Assembly: GCA_009667805.1 (NCBI GenBank)
Contig: CM019066.1
Location: forward strand, 115,310,190 to 115,374,189
Reading direction: 5' to 3'
Length of the DNA stretch: 64,000 nt
Source of the DNA: Leptobrachium leishanense
Taxonomy: Eukaryota; Chordata; Amphibia; Anura; Megophryidae
How positions within the stretch are numbered: position 1 is the stretch's first letter; each line of letters opens with the position of its first letter. The notes under the pieces were generated by a model that saw only the letters and a list, made by a program, of their open reading frames with translations, was not told the origin of the DNA and did no database searches. A program made the translations under genes and the position numbers. Below, piece after piece: positions 23,149 through 34,935 of this stretch.

Positions 23149-24126
23149 AAATACACTTCTGTGTTTATATGCATACTGACATTCCTGGAATATACGTCAT
23201 AACATTCTTGTTCTCCATTTTCTTCAGTTTAATACTATTTGGATCATTTCTGCATTAGACTCAAAGCAAAGGGTCATCCTGTGACCACCCAACTTGTCTG
23301 TTTCTCCTCAGGTCTTGATGGCCATTGGATGTAAGAGAAGTGGAATGCATTTGCTTGTGAGAGGTGCGTCGACTGTTGTGTGTATTCACCCACAACAGTC
23401 GACCTTTAAAGAACAGTTTTTAACTAATGGGCAGCTAATGATTATTTTATGAAAATCAATGCTAAAATGGTTTATGTAAACTTTTCCCGTAATCACTTAA
23501 TCCATGTAAATAATGTACAATCTTAAACGGATACACAATGAAATTATTTCTCATTTAGACTTTTATGTAACCGACGCGATTTGCATATGCTCTTGCTGAT
23601 CATACATTTAAAAAAGAAATAACCCCAGAGAAAACAGTTCAATGTGAAACAGACTATTAAAAAATGTCTGAAGGCTCCAGGGTTCCTTTTTCATTTACAT
23701 GTGGAAGTTGAAGCATTTATCTTCAACAGTTTGTGAATAATTCATAAATACGGAGCTCTTTGCTTTCAAAGAATAAATCTGAATCGTTCTGTTTGAATAT
23801 TTCCATATTATGTGTAGGAGTCCTCAAAACTACTTACTGTCTGTATTCTTTACGAACAGGAACAAGTTTTCCAGTAGCTAGAATTTCTGAAGGCTCATTC
23901 TATGATAATTATTATGTTACAAAGAGATGTATTGAAATGTTACATGGACAGGCAGAGGATTTCAGGTACTCAGTAGAGTACTGCTAGATAAGAAATATCT
24001 GATACTTTTGGTTTCAACTGTGATATGCTTTATGCTGAAATGGCACGAGTAAACTCAATGTAGAGTCTGCCGTTTATATATTTATAGATTTGTAAAATAA
24101 AATTTCAAAGGGCAATATTTACCAAA
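23149..24126. other. Intergenic with one isolated hairpin
   Basis: No gene. A perfect inverted repeat (arms GTCGACTGTTGTG at 23368-23380 and its complement at 23391-23403, 10-base loop) stands alone in otherwise AT-rich sequence. Confidence 0.5.
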
Positions 24127-24803
24127 AGGGGTTATTCAAAGAGAGCCGAACTGGCCCCGAAATTGCACCGAACAGTGAATTTTCCCTTTACCGTGAAATT
24201 TTGTGGCCATTCTGCTATTCAAAAGCTGACAAAGAGTCAAAAATTGGTGATTTGCCAACCAAATACAGTGATCTTTTAATCTGCAGCAAAAAGTCTCTTT
24301 ATAAATTTTTTTAGGCATTTTTCGGCAAAAAAAATTTCGGGTTATTTTCTTTTTTCCAGTAAAAGACCTTTTTTATTATTATTCATAGGACCGCATATGT
24401 AATTTTCAGGCATTTTCGTGCAGTAGTTTTTTTGCAAACAGCTTTTAAAAGTTGCAGTTTTTGGGGTTTTTTCTTACTCCGTTTGTCAGCTTGTCAGCTT
24501 TTTAAGGCGACTGGTTGGTGCTCTGTTCGGTGGATCGTTGGCTTTTTTCAGATGGGTTTGCAGCAGCTTTTTGGATTCAATGTTTTCTGGCGGTTTTGCG
24601 GTGGCTTATCGTATCGGATTCAATATATTTTCGGTGGTTTTGTGGCAGTTTTTCCTTTTGATTCAGCGATTGTTCGGTAGATTATCCCTGCACTTCGGTT
24701 ACCCTGCGTTGAATGCAGAATTCACCGCTGGGTTGAGGAATTTGATTCCCCAAAGTGCAGGGAACGAAAGAGAACCGAAACTCCAGCTCTTTGAATAACC
24801 TTG
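24127..24803 (+). mobile_element. Foldback-family relative, subfamily B
   Basis: The left end AGGGGTTATTCAAAGAGAGC mirrors CTCTTTGAATAACCTTG at the right. The interior differs from the 10313-type copies but shares 'tttgcaaacag' and the 'ggtttt' runs of the G/T-rich half. It matches the outer element at 48595-51750 in its left block (TTGCACCGAACAGTGAA). It is non-coding and no target duplication is seen. Confidence 0.75.
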
Positions 24804-25937
24804 CAAGAGTTGAACTGGTTAAGAATTATAAGGCAGCTTTAAGAGCTGTAAAACAGAAGTACAAAAACAAAATCGGATTTTTTTTTCCAGGGCAGTTAAG
24901 AGATTTTAGTCTAAAGTTTGCATTTCTTCACCTGCTCTTTATTATCTGAACTTCAGCAAAATTACTGAGTATTTGTTTTAATTTTGTCATGGATGTATTG
25001 TATTAATATTGTCTATTGGTTTCAACCTGAATTCATTGTTGAGCCTAATTATGATATAAGAGGGAATGGGAATCACAGTTGGAGGGAACATATCCTCCAC
25101 AGGAATTTGTGTGTTGTGATTGTAAGGAAGCCATTCCTCCCAGCTATACTTCCAACTCAAGATGGGAAAGCCGTGCTCTGCAAAGGAGCCCTGGGCTGTT
25201 CAGATCCCCCACCAGCAGACTAATGGCACCATCAATTCTACAGTTGGACGGGTTTCACCTCCTCCTGCTCCTCCTCGTAGCACTCAGGCTTGGATGGCCT
25301 TTCCACTCACCCACTCTATCATTGTGTGACCTTGTGATTGTGTGTTTTTGTGGTTATGTGCCAGTTGGGTATAGTCTTCTTCATAGAGAAGTATGTGATT
25401 TTTTTCAGTCTCATAACCATGCTCAGAGGAGCTCTCAATTTAGCAGAAATTCCATTTTAGTTGAATACAGTAAATGTAGCAACGATATATCTGTAAAAAT
25501 GTCCCATACCCTGTCTACAGGTATTTGTAATGATCATAATGAGATTATTAGGAATGTAGCTTCCATTACATACCAATAGATTATAAAAATAGAATCTGTA
25601 TCTGGACATAATGCTGGCTTACAGAGGATAAGGTAACACAGCATAACTGTGCTACACAAGGATTTTCACCTAACAACCCAAATCTTTTCCTTGTATAGCA
25701 GTGGATGACTCTAGACTAGAATACTCTATTATTACTGCCTGTGCCCGGACTGTAATGCAGCAATAGTTTTTCCAGTCTCTTTTTTACCTTAAAAGTCTAG
25801 CATGGATGATTTTTAGTTTATTTGCCGCTGTGAAGAGATGGAGGGAGATTTCTCTGTGCTTCTCAGAAAAAAAAATCAAGACTAAGGTTTAATAAAATTT
25901 GCTTGTGTTGGTAAGGTATCTTTTTATATGGATAATA
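24804..25937. other. Intergenic, nothing recognised
   Basis: An open frame of 166 codons at 25079-25579 has no recognisable domain, and I take it as chance. Confidence 0.45.
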
Positions 25938-26000
25938 GCGCTGCAGAATATGCTGGCGCTTTAAAAATAAAGAATAATAAATAAAGAATAATAATAATAT
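25938..26000 (+). repeat. L2-type LINE 3' tail with AT-rich end
   Basis: The phrase AGCGCTGCAGAATATGCTGG followed by CGCTTTAAAAATAAAGAA and imperfect AATAAT repeats is the 3' terminus pattern of L2-clade LINEs and SINEs that borrow it. Only the tail is recognisable. Confidence 0.6.
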
Positions 26001-26602
26001 CTTCATAGTTTCAGACCATGTTTCAATATGTGATTATTAGGGTTCTATTGATTTTATAGTGACATTTGCCCCTATGTTATATTGTAACAATTGTTTTAAG
26101 GTTGTGTACTGTATTTTTTGCAATTTTTTTTTACCTTCACTATTTAAAAACAGCTAGAGGCCTATTCCAGTAGAGCTGTTAAAAGGAGCTTCTTTATGGA
26201 TTGGGCCCAAGCCGTTGGAAGTGCTGCCCTCTGCATCACAGGACCAGAGGCAAGTTTTGTACTTTTTCTGCCAATTAATTTATTACAAAATCACCAGGGT
26301 CTCTGTCTCTGAGTATTCTTTTTGAATACCTGTTTGAGCCAAGAACAGAGAGTTACAAGGGAATAGCTTGCTTTTTTCACATTTTTAAATTACACGGGAA
26401 TGTCCCCTGGTAGACTTCCCTCCCGCTGTCCCAATCCCTTACCTCCAAATGTTGGGAAGTAGGGAATTTTTTTAAAACATGTAGAGAGGAGCCTGATTGC
26501 GTGTGTTTGTAAGTGACCGACTGTGTACACGTGATTGCTTCTTTGTGTTTGAAGGTGTGTGATTGTTTGTTCAAAGGTGATAGTCAGACAAAGATCGCAA
26601 CA
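26001..26602. other. Intergenic, nothing recognised
   Basis: No gene or element boundary seen before the TTAA element starting at 26607. Confidence 0.5.
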
Positions 26603-26606
26603 TTAA

Positions 26607-27791
26607 CCCTTTCGCTGCTGAGCCTTTTCCCACCTCTGTGCTGAGCTAATTTTTACCGGTTTCGCTCATCATGTTTAACCGCGTTTTGAAGCCTTATTTT
26701 AATATATGACCCAGACATATTATATATCGTTCTTTCCGGCAGACTGTGCAGATTCATAATATGTCATTATTATATGTATACGTTATGTCATGTCTGTATA
26801 TTATAACAAAAAATGCAATAAAATTTGAATTTTCAATAATTTACAATGTGTAAAGTGTTTTTTTTCACATTTTAAAATGCCATCGTTTGCGGTTATATTT
26901 TCTATGGGGTGCGCATGTTAAAAGAAATTAGAAATGAGGAATCGTTACTTTTTTTGGGGAAAATTACGTGTTTTTTAGCAAACGCCCCCCATAGAAAAAA
27001 TCGTTAGTTCAGCATCATTGTTCACATTATAATTGAAATGGGAACAATATTGTTGCACTAATAAATCTAAAAAAAAACAAAAAACTTTTTTTTAATTTGT
27101 TTTTAAATTTTATTTTTTTATTTTTTTTATTTTATTTTTAGTTTTAATTTTCTTTTTTACATTTTACATGGTCATGTTTGGTATCATTGGAAAGGCCACG
27201 CTCTGGCCGTTCCAATGATAGCAAACATTAACCCCTAGCTGTCACGGATCGGGAGATAGGGGGTTCATTGGAACCCCCTATCTCCACTATAGGTGGCAGC
27301 AAGGGGTTAATTTCAAAACTGGTGCCATCGCGCTCTGCGCGATGACGCCAGTCATTAGGGGGATATCCCAGAAGCTTGGCCGACATCCAAGATGTCGGCC
27401 AACTCCGGGAGGGGACCACGATACGGCGCATGTTGGCGCCATATCGCGATCCAGCCCCCTAGGGGTTAAAGACAGCCGCCACTTGGAAGGGCAGGCTGTG
27501 CCCTTCCAGGCGATGCCTGTCTTTAATCGCTGGCACGCGGGGAAGGGCCCTGCAATGGCGGGGGGTGCCTGAAATAGACGTCATCGCGCATGCGCAATGA
27601 CGCCTATCGTGCCCGCCGGGGTCCCGGAGGCTGGGCTGACATTGATGATGTCAGCCCGCACCGGGGGGCCGCGCGATCAGCCGGAATACCGGCTGATCGC
27701 GGCTGCAAAGGGAGGACATGCTCAGCGCGTCCTCCGCAGCCAAGTACCAATGCGGATGGACGCGCTGAGCGCATCCACCGCATTGAAGTGG
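26607..27791 (+). mobile_element. TTAA-inserted piggyBac-like element, full length
   Basis: TTAA at 26603-26606 and 27792-27795 flanks CCCTTTCGCTGCTGAGCC and GCATTGAAGTGG, the same termini as 5178-6413. The AT-rich half (26607 to about 27170, with the ATATATCGTTCTTTCCGGCA block) is followed by the hairpin chain (about 27175-27791). Several arms here carry mismatches, for example in the hairpin around 27472-27520, so this copy looks older than 39943-41175. It is non-coding. Confidence 0.9.
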
Positions 27792-27795
27792 TTAA

Positions 27796-28190
27796 ACATG
27801 GTGATGCTATATTATTCAATATACCCTTTCCTAGTATGCAATAACAAATTAGCCACCAATGTGGAAGGAAAGATGCATAAGAAGGTTGACACTGTCAGAG
27901 AAAAAAATTGTGGAGCCTAGATAACTACTACATTCGTTGAGGAAACAGTTCCTTGGATCATGTTTTCAGGGCTCTCTGGCTGCATTTGGCTCTCCTGCTC
28001 ACTGGTGCGCAGCATGTTCTGGCTTGCTTGCCTGGCTGGCTGGCTGCAGCATTGGTCGGCCACATCTTCTCTCTAGCCTGGTGATTGGTGGCATGCGGGA
28101 GAGGTTCCCTCAGGGCACTGGTTCTGGGACATTGGTCCAGCTTGGCCTCTGTGGCTCAGCGGCCACTCCTCATGCTGCTTCTGTTTGGGG
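27796..28190. other. Intergenic, nothing recognised
   Basis: Low-level CTGGCTGG repetition around 28020-28050, otherwise nothing supported. Confidence 0.4.
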
Positions 28191-28330
28191 CATGTCCCAG
28201 TGAGTATGTACCATTGGGTGTCTTGCCCAGGGACACTTACTGGAGAGGTGCTTGTTGGGATTGAGCCCATGACTCTACAGGCTCTCTCCACGCAGAGCAG
28301 TGATGTTACCTCTACTCCACCCAGCCGGTG
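28191..28330 (-). mobile_element. tRNA-derived SINE, copy 1 (minus strand)
   Basis: Read on the minus strand it begins CACCGGCTGGGTGGAGTAGA and runs GGTAACATCACTGCTCTG, a degenerate B-box region (GGGCTCAATCCC) and CACCTCTCCAGTAAGTGTCC. The same order occurs at 36335 and 54301 on the plus strand. The tail is truncated compared with those copies. Confidence 0.8.
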
Positions 28331-28429
28331 CTATATGTTTACTTGATTTTTGTATGTTGCACCTGCACCACCTAATGTGGACAATGTAGATGTGATCGCT
28401 AGCACTATGGAGAACTGCACACCATCACG

Positions 28430-29035
28430 CAGTACAAATCTTAAAATATAAAGATACTAGTAAAAGAAACCAATAAGTGCAGCGCTCAAATGGCATAGAT
28501 TACCTTTTCTATACACTCAACAGTAATCCTATATTCAATCAATATTGATCATATCACCTCTTAAAAAAGACACAATAAAATTTATTTTTAGTGCAAATCT
28601 GTTTTACAAAAATTTCTATCTAGGGAAAGGTGCAAAAAAACCTCACAAACAGAGAGCCACCCTGGCTCTATTATGAAAGTAGATAGACTCTTTACGGCCG
28701 TCCACAGCCCTTTCCCAAACAGTATGTCCGTGATGATTTCTTTAAAAGACAAATATCGACATGGTGTAGGTCGAATAAACCACAAGAGCTATAAATTACA
28801 TATGGATTCACTCACATGGTTCTGAGCCTATGGGAGGCTCTCCTTTTTCAGCATGCAGTCATTTGTATGGTACAGTCGAAACCCCAATAGAAAACAGGTA
28901 GGCAGGCGTTTTCTGGAAAAAGATTTATTAAAAATAACACGAGACGCGTTTCGGTAGTAACACAGACCACCTTTTTCAATCGGTATAAATTCACTAAAAT
29001 ATTCCTCCTTTTTATTCAAGTCTCCAACCTGCCAT
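28430..29035. repeat. Dispersed repeat of unknown class, with ACGCGTTTCGG motif
   Basis: The stretch contains GTGCAGCGCTCAAATGG near 28477, a TTTATTAAAAATAACACGAG segment near 28925 and GACGCGTTTCGG at about 28942. I associate this combination with frog dispersed repeats that carry a TTTATTA...CGCGTTTCGG module, but I cannot assign a superfamily or firm ends. Confidence 0.35.
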
Positions 29036-29058
29036 AACCAATCATGATCCTCATTTAA

Positions 29059-29120
29059 CCCCTTAAGGACGGGAGTAATTTTACAACTTCGGCGCTGTTT
29101 CGGAAGTAGAAGTTTGCTGA
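29059..29120 (+). mobile_element. Solo left end of a TTAA element
   Basis: TTAA at 29055-29058 is followed by CCCCTTAAGGACGGGAGTAA. This is the reverse complement of the right terminus of the 37271-38513 element (near 38460-38513). The match continues for about 60 bases and then fades, so this is a truncated copy. Confidence 0.65.
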
Positions 29121-29426
29121 GCTCATTTTTAACCTAAGAACTAGCTATAACAAAACTTTACAGTCCCGCCATGACCTCACAAGTCAAGATGTTTATGAGT
29201 CTATTTGTTGCTAATATTATTTTTACCAGGTGAATATTTTGGAGAATATAAAATGCTCAATTAAAAGCAATCAACTTATATTGGGTGAAACACACATTTT
29301 CAATTAGCCTTTCAACTTGGTATTATCTTAGAATGATTTTCAGAACGTCAAAATAAAAACATATAGCAACAATAGTTTTTTATATGAATGATCAAATTAT
29401 CAGTAATGAGTATAGCATGTTGTATA
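29121..29426. other. AT-rich intergenic, nothing recognised
   Basis: No gene or repeat boundary seen. Confidence 0.45.
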
Positions 29427-29434
29427 CTACTCAT

Positions 29435-31534
29435 TAGGGATGAGCCGAACACCCCCGAGTTAGGTTCGCATTTGAACTCGAACTTTTCAAAAGTTCGAGT
29501 TCGAACTCAAACTCAATACAAGTCAATGGAACTCAAAGTTCGATTTTTAGAGTGCGCTCCAAGAGGGCATATATGCTAGATATTTGCCATAAAAGGTGTA
29601 TGGGGGTCCGGGTAGTGCCCTGGGGGACAGGAAACAAGGACAAAAAGTGAAAAAAATAAGTTTTTAAAGGGACAGTGAGTTTTCCATAAAATAAGGGTTA
29701 AAAATAAAAATGAAAAATTCCTTCAAATATCGTGCCTAGGAGGTCCCCATAACCTGCCCGTGAAGTGGCGGATTTGTAGAATGTATAGAAACACTTAAAA
29801 ACAATGTCCGGGTCCGGGTAGTGCCCTGGGGCACAGGAAACAAGAACAAAAAGTTTTAAAAAATAAGTTTTTAACCCCTTCACTGCTGACGATGTGTGGG
29901 ACACATCCTCAGTTACTCCCGCTGTATGCTGAGGAGGACGTGTCCCACACGTCATCAGCTTTGCGGGACCCCCGGCGGAGATACTCACCTCTCTGTTTCG
30001 GGGTCCCGCGACGTTCTGACTTCAGCATCCTCAGACGCTGAAGTCAAGCTCCTCCCGACGTAAATGACGTCATCGCGCCATGCGCGATGACGTCATTTCC
30101 AGGCGAACCGGGAAATCGCCTGGAAGGGAGGGGGGATCCGTTCGGATCCCTCTCCCTCCCGATCGGGAGGTCCCACAAAAAGAAGCCAGGCACCGCTTAA
30201 AAGGGGAGAGTCTCCCCTTTTAAGCGGTACCTGGCTTTAACCCCTTAGGCACCGGGTCGCACTTCGGCACCTTGCGGCGCCGAAGTGCGGCCTAGCTCCA
30301 GTGGATGGCAGCTCCACCCCGGGTCCGCTTTCACTGCCTGACGTCCTCACGCATAGCGTGAGGATGTCAGATAGCCGGGGAACCCCTAGCTGCCCGGAAT
30401 CCCCTGGTGGAGATAGGGGGTTCATTTGAACCCCGATATCTCCAGAACCGTGGCAGCTAGGGGGTCATGGAGGGTGTCAATCGAAAGGCCTGAGCATGAG
30501 TAAAAAAAAAGAATAAAAGAAAAATATGTATTTTTTTGTGTGTTATTTTTATTAATGCAGCAATATTGTTCACATTTCAATTATAATGTGAACAATATTG
30601 CTGCACTAATGATTTTTTTCTATGGTGTGCGTTTGCTAAAAATCACATAATTCCCCCCAAAAAATTTAATAAGTCCCCATTTCTAAGTTTTGTACAAGCG
30701 CACCCCATAGAAAATATAACCGCAAATGTTCATGTGATAAAAGGTGAAAAAAACACTTTACACGCTGCAAATGATGCAAGTTTTATTGCATTTTTTGTTA
30801 TAATATACAGGCAGAACATGACATATACATATAAAAATGACATATTATGAATCTGCCGAGTCTGCCGAAAAGAACGATATATAATATGTCTGGGTCGTAT
30901 AATAAAATGTGGCTTCAAAACGCGTTTAAACATGATGAGTGAAAGCGGTAAAAATTAGCTCAGCACACAGTGGTGAAATGCCTCAGCAGTGAAAGGGTTA
31001 AAGGAACAGTGAGTTTTCCATAAAATAAGAGTTAAAAATAAAAATGAAAAATTCCTTCAAATATCGTGCCTAGGAGGTCCCCATAACCTGCCCATGAAGT
31101 GGCAGATTTGTAGGATGTATGGAAACATCACCATCACAGACCCACACGACACCTAGCACTCCCAGTCTGCATACAATGTATCAAATTCATGAGACCGAAC
31201 TAATTAGAAGCACATGTTATTTCCAAACACTAATTAAACACCTGTTGTTTACGCCGTTTGAGAGCACAGGTCATTTAGAGGTGAGAATCTTTGCACCTAG
31301 ACATTAGTTTTTAATTCAATATCTAATAAACCGTTGCTTATAATATTCTGCAGTAAAGAGTCTCTTTATTTCTAGATTTTTTAGTATTTTTTAAGCATTT
31401 TTTATACTTTTTTCACAATTATTTTTTTTTCGAACTCGAACCGAACACGCCATAAAGTTCAAAGTTCGCAAACTTTCGAACTGTCGATGTTCGAATCGAG
31501 CTCCGAACTGATCGAACCGAACAGCTCATCCCTA
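29435..31534. mobile_element. hAT non-autonomous element (TAGGGATGAGC ends), split by a TTAA element
   Basis: Termini TAGGGATGAGCCGAAC and GTTCGG-type inverted copy ending GCTCATCCCTA are flanked by perfect 8-bp duplications CTACTCAT (29427-29434 and 31535-31542). Both ends are rich in TTCGAAC-type palindromes. Inside are two tandem units of about 206 bp (starting about 29604 and 29810, GGGTCCGGGTAGTGCCCTGG). The second is interrupted by the element at 29875-30997. Without that insertion the hAT is about 970 bp, with no transposase. Confidence 0.93.
29875..30997 (-). mobile_element. TTAA-inserted piggyBac-like element inside a hAT element
   Basis: TTAA at 29871-29874 and 30998-31001 flanks CCCCTTCACTGCTGACG and CAGCAGTGAAAGGG. 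The hairpin chain comes first, including a long-arm terminal hairpin (about 29885-29952), a perfect 17-base-arm palindrome at 30062-30098 with TGACGTCA in each arm, and 30185-30235 (arms with CGCTTAAAAGGGGAGA). The AT-rich half follows. The intact first tandem unit of the host hAT gives the empty site (AAGTTTTTAAAGGGAC near 29660). Confidence 0.92.
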
Positions 31535-31789
31535 CTACTCATGTTTGGAAGAGCCTTATAGTGTAAGCTCAGTCATTCTCACATTATTCCAGCATTCTTC
31601 TTGTTTAACCTGTGATCTCAAAATGAAGAATAGACAGAAAAGTATATATATCATAGTGATATAGTACAAGTAATAATTATTTATTCCTAAAACAAAAATA
31701 TACAACTGTGCACTTAAATATTACATAGCCTAGTGTACCTGTATTCTTAGCTTCGTTAGGATGTTGTCTACGGTCAGCTCAAACTTTAA

Positions 31790-32173
31790 CCCTTTCACTG
31801 CTGAGCCATTTCACCTCCAGGTGCGGAGCTCATTTTTAACGCTTTTGCTCATCATGTTTAAACGGGTTTTGAAGCCACGTTTTATTATATGACCTAGACA
31901 TATTATATATCGTTCTTTCCGGCAGACTCTGCAGATTAATAATATATCATTTTTATATGTATACGTCTTGTCCTGCCTGTATATTATAACAAAAAATGCA
32001 ATAAAATTTGAATTTTTAATCCTCTACAGCATGTAAAGTGTTTTGTTTCACATTTTATCATACAAGTTTTTGCGTCAATATTTTCTATGGGTGTGCTTGT
32101 TAAAAAAATTGAAATTGGGACTTCTTACATTTTTTGGGGGGAATTACGTGATTTTTAGCAAACACACCCCATA
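31790..32173 (+). mobile_element. TTAA-type element, 5' half only
   Basis: TTAA at 31786-31789 is followed by CCCTTTCACTGCTGAGCC and the AT-rich half shared with 26607-27791. This includes the ATATATCGTTCTTTCCGGCA block and ends near the phrase GCAAACACACCCCATA. The hairpin half is missing, so the copy is truncated at about 32173. Confidence 0.8.
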
Positions 32174-33842
32174 TAAGAGCTAACTCTCCCATCAATCATT
32201 GCTTCAGCCTTATTGCTCCCTTACTCCTAGAGTAAAGACAAAGTATATTTGATTGCTCTTGTGATCTGCTACCTACCTACCTGCCCAAGATCTCGGATTG
32301 TGACATGACTATGCTACCTGGATTGCTCCTTTAGTTCTGATGCCGGATTTCCCTTGTGCCCCTTCAGCTGCTTGCTGCACCCCTGCATTTAGCTCCCCTG
32401 GTTCCCTCAGTTTCCTTGTGTCTCTCTCACATTCCTCTCTGTGTCAATGAACCCGGCTCGGCTCAAGACCCTTGCACCCTCCAAGCCTCATGTAATCTTT
32501 CCTGTGGTCATGTTGTGACAACTACGTGTGCCACTATCCAGTCTGGTCAGCCCTCTTCACGTCCCGCCTATTGTCCTCAGCTTGCTGGTTCTCCCATTCC
32601 TACCTCCACCCTTCCCCTCAATGTGTGTATATATCACTGCCTACCGGACTCATACCTGCACGTCTGCTACTCATCCGTTAGCGAACCTGACATGTTGCCA
32701 CATCCAGAATGAAGTCCAAAAAACTGAAAAGTACCAGCACTCGTGAACTCTGCATAAGTATATTTTTATTAGATGCTTTCCATAATAGGATACTGTCTGA
32801 ACCCAAGAGTGATGGCATTTTTTGGTTTCTTGGACTTAGTTCCAAGAATTGACAGTCAAGAGTACGTACAGCCACTGAAGACTGCTGGGGGAAAAGGATT
32901 TACTTTTCCGAAGCAGAAAATAGTTCATTGTATGTGATAAAATATTTATTTACACTTTATTTATTATGGCTTACTTTATAATAACACAAGAATGGCCTTT
33001 TAATAAATTTAAGATGGAGAGCGTGTTTATTTATCTTTGGCGTAAAGTAGGAAAACAAATATCAAGGTCACTTTGTGTTCATCAGACCCAGTTTATAAAA
33101 TTAATTGCGTCTTTTGTAATGTTACTGCAGTGTTTGTAACATGGATAACAGAAACAATGTGTAATTGACTTTAATAGCATGTGAGATTTCAGCCGGCTTT
33201 ATCAGCATTGTGGGCTTCAGATTAATAGAACATGTATACAGACACTTTGCTCTATCTCTAAAATCTACAAAAACAATTATATTGATAATGCTTTTGTTGT
33301 AATTTTATTGTTTTCCTAGTGATTTAAAAAATCTACAAAAGATAATGAACTGGGGAATTTGGAATGTAAACCAGTTAGTAACAATAAATGAAATGACCTT
33401 GAGAGTGTTATTGATTGAAGAGACATTAAATGACGTTTGTAGCTAATATTCTATGCTATTGATGACTTGACTTGTAGAAAATTAGCATCTCTATTCTTGA
33501 AAACAGGAATATCTTTCCAGTTTTTCCATATCCTTAGGTCTAGCATTTCATTTTCCTTTCTTGACTCGCTGTCTTGTTTTCACTAGTTATAATGATGTGA
33601 AGTGAAAGCCTATAATATTATAGTATAATATTTTTCTACTATGTTGTAGAAATAATATAATCTTCTGTCTCCATCTGAAGCAGGATTTTCCATTTTTATG
33701 AATTAAAGAGATATTGTGATAAAACTCAGTTATTAGATTGACATGATGATTTCAAGTTTTATTAGCTACATCATTTTCATTCAACTGGTGTTAGATATTT
33801 AATATTGTTATTAATCTCAAGCCCGTTATCGGAAGTAGAAGA
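32174..33842. other. Intergenic, nothing clearly recognised
   Basis: The C/T-rich part 32200-32710 has overlapping open frames on the plus strand but no protein I recognise. It may be a fragment of an untranslated repeat region. The rest is AT-rich. Confidence 0.4.
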
Positions 33843-34204
33843 CACTAATCAGCCACAACATTAAAACCACTTACAGGTGAAGTGAATAACATTGATTATA
33901 TGGTTACAATGGCACCTGTCAAGGGGTGGAATATATTATGCAGCATGAGAACAGTCAGGTCTTGAATTTCATGTGTTGGAAATCGGAAAAAATGGGCAAG
34001 TGATAAGATCTGAGTGACTCTGACAATGGTCAAATAGTGATGGCTAGGTTACTGTGTCCGAGCATCTCCAAAATAGCAAGTCTTGTTGGGTGTACCAGGT
34101 ATGCAGTGGTTAGTATATACTAAAAGTGATGAAAGAAAGGTCTGGCATCATGGTCATGGGTGCCCAAGGCTCATTGATGCACATTGGAACGAAGACTCGC
34201 CCAC

Positions 34205-34540
34205 TAGAGATGTGAATTTGTTTCGGAAAAATTCGGAACGAAATTTGATAATTCGTATTTCGGAAGTACTTCTGAATAACGAATCAATACGATATGAATT
34301 CGAAATGAAACAAAACGGTATATAACAAATTTATTTCGTTTTACACTGTGTCATCATCATAAAAGATGAATTTGAATAATTTATATCAACTATCGAATTT
34401 GAAATTAACTATCAAATGGATAACAACTATCGAATTGATTCAAAATTTCAAATCAATCCGAAACTAAACAAAATTCTGAAAACGAAATTATTTAAAAACA
34501 TAACGAAACAAAACTAATTTTTCAGCCATGCACATCCCTA
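34205..34540. mobile_element. AT-rich hAT MITE inside the Tc1 remnant
   Basis: It begins TAGAGATGTGAATTTG and ends CATGCACATCCCTA. Perfect 8-bp duplications TCGCCCAC lie at 34197-34204 and 34541-34548. The 336-bp interior repeats words such as GAAATTTGATAATTCG and CTATCGAATT, and is non-coding. Confidence 0.93.
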
Positions 34541-34798
34541 TCGCCCACCTTGTCTGATCACACAGAAGAGTAACTGTAGCACAAATTTTTGCAAAACTGG
34601 ATGGTATGCCGCCTACCTAGAGATTGTTGCAGACCATGTACACACCTTCATGGCAAAGCAAGAACATGCACTCTACCACACTGCTACAATTATTCAGGAA
34701 TGGTTTGATGGCTCTGCTGCTAATGCCTTGGTGCTAGCTACCAGAGAACAGAGGTCTTGTGGAGTCCATGCTTCGATGCATCAAAGGTGTTTTGGCAG

Positions 34799-34900
34799 CA
34801 TTATTGTTATCATGATAATTTATACAGCGCCAACAGTTTCCGTAGCGCTTTTCAATAACCAAAGAGACGGGAGAGACGTACTTATTTATTTTATTTATTA
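34799..34900 (+). repeat. L2-tail type fragment
   Basis: The phrase TTTATACAGCGCCAACAG followed by TTTCCGTAGCGCTTTTCAAT is the 3' module of an L2-related frog repeat. It interrupts the Tc1 remnant and ends in an ATTTATT-rich tail. Confidence 0.55.
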
Positions 34901-34935
34901 AACACATGGTTCTGATGTTTTAGCTGATCAGTGTA

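Larger units (their letters stand above)
33843..34933 (+). mobile_element. Tc1/mariner element, internally deleted, with two insertions
   Basis: The left end CACTAATCAGCCACAACATT mirrors the right end GCTGATCAGTG. TA at 34934-34935 is kept, and the left TA has become GA (33841-33842). Interior sequence matches, in outline, a Tc1 family I know from fish and frogs whose ends read CTGATCAGCCATAACATTAA. The catalytic middle of the transposase is missing and only N-terminal and C-terminal remnants remain (for example TIIQEWFDG near 34690). It hosts the MITE at 34205-34540 and a short L2-tail fragment around 34799-34900. Confidence 0.88.

Noticed and set aside
25079..25579. 166-codon plus-strand frame
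   Set aside because: No recognisable domain, and no splice or start context beyond an ATG.
32356..32746. Proline/leucine-rich frames of 72-118 codons
   Set aside because: They lie in a C/T-rich tract with overlapping frames and composition-driven residues; no family is recognisable.
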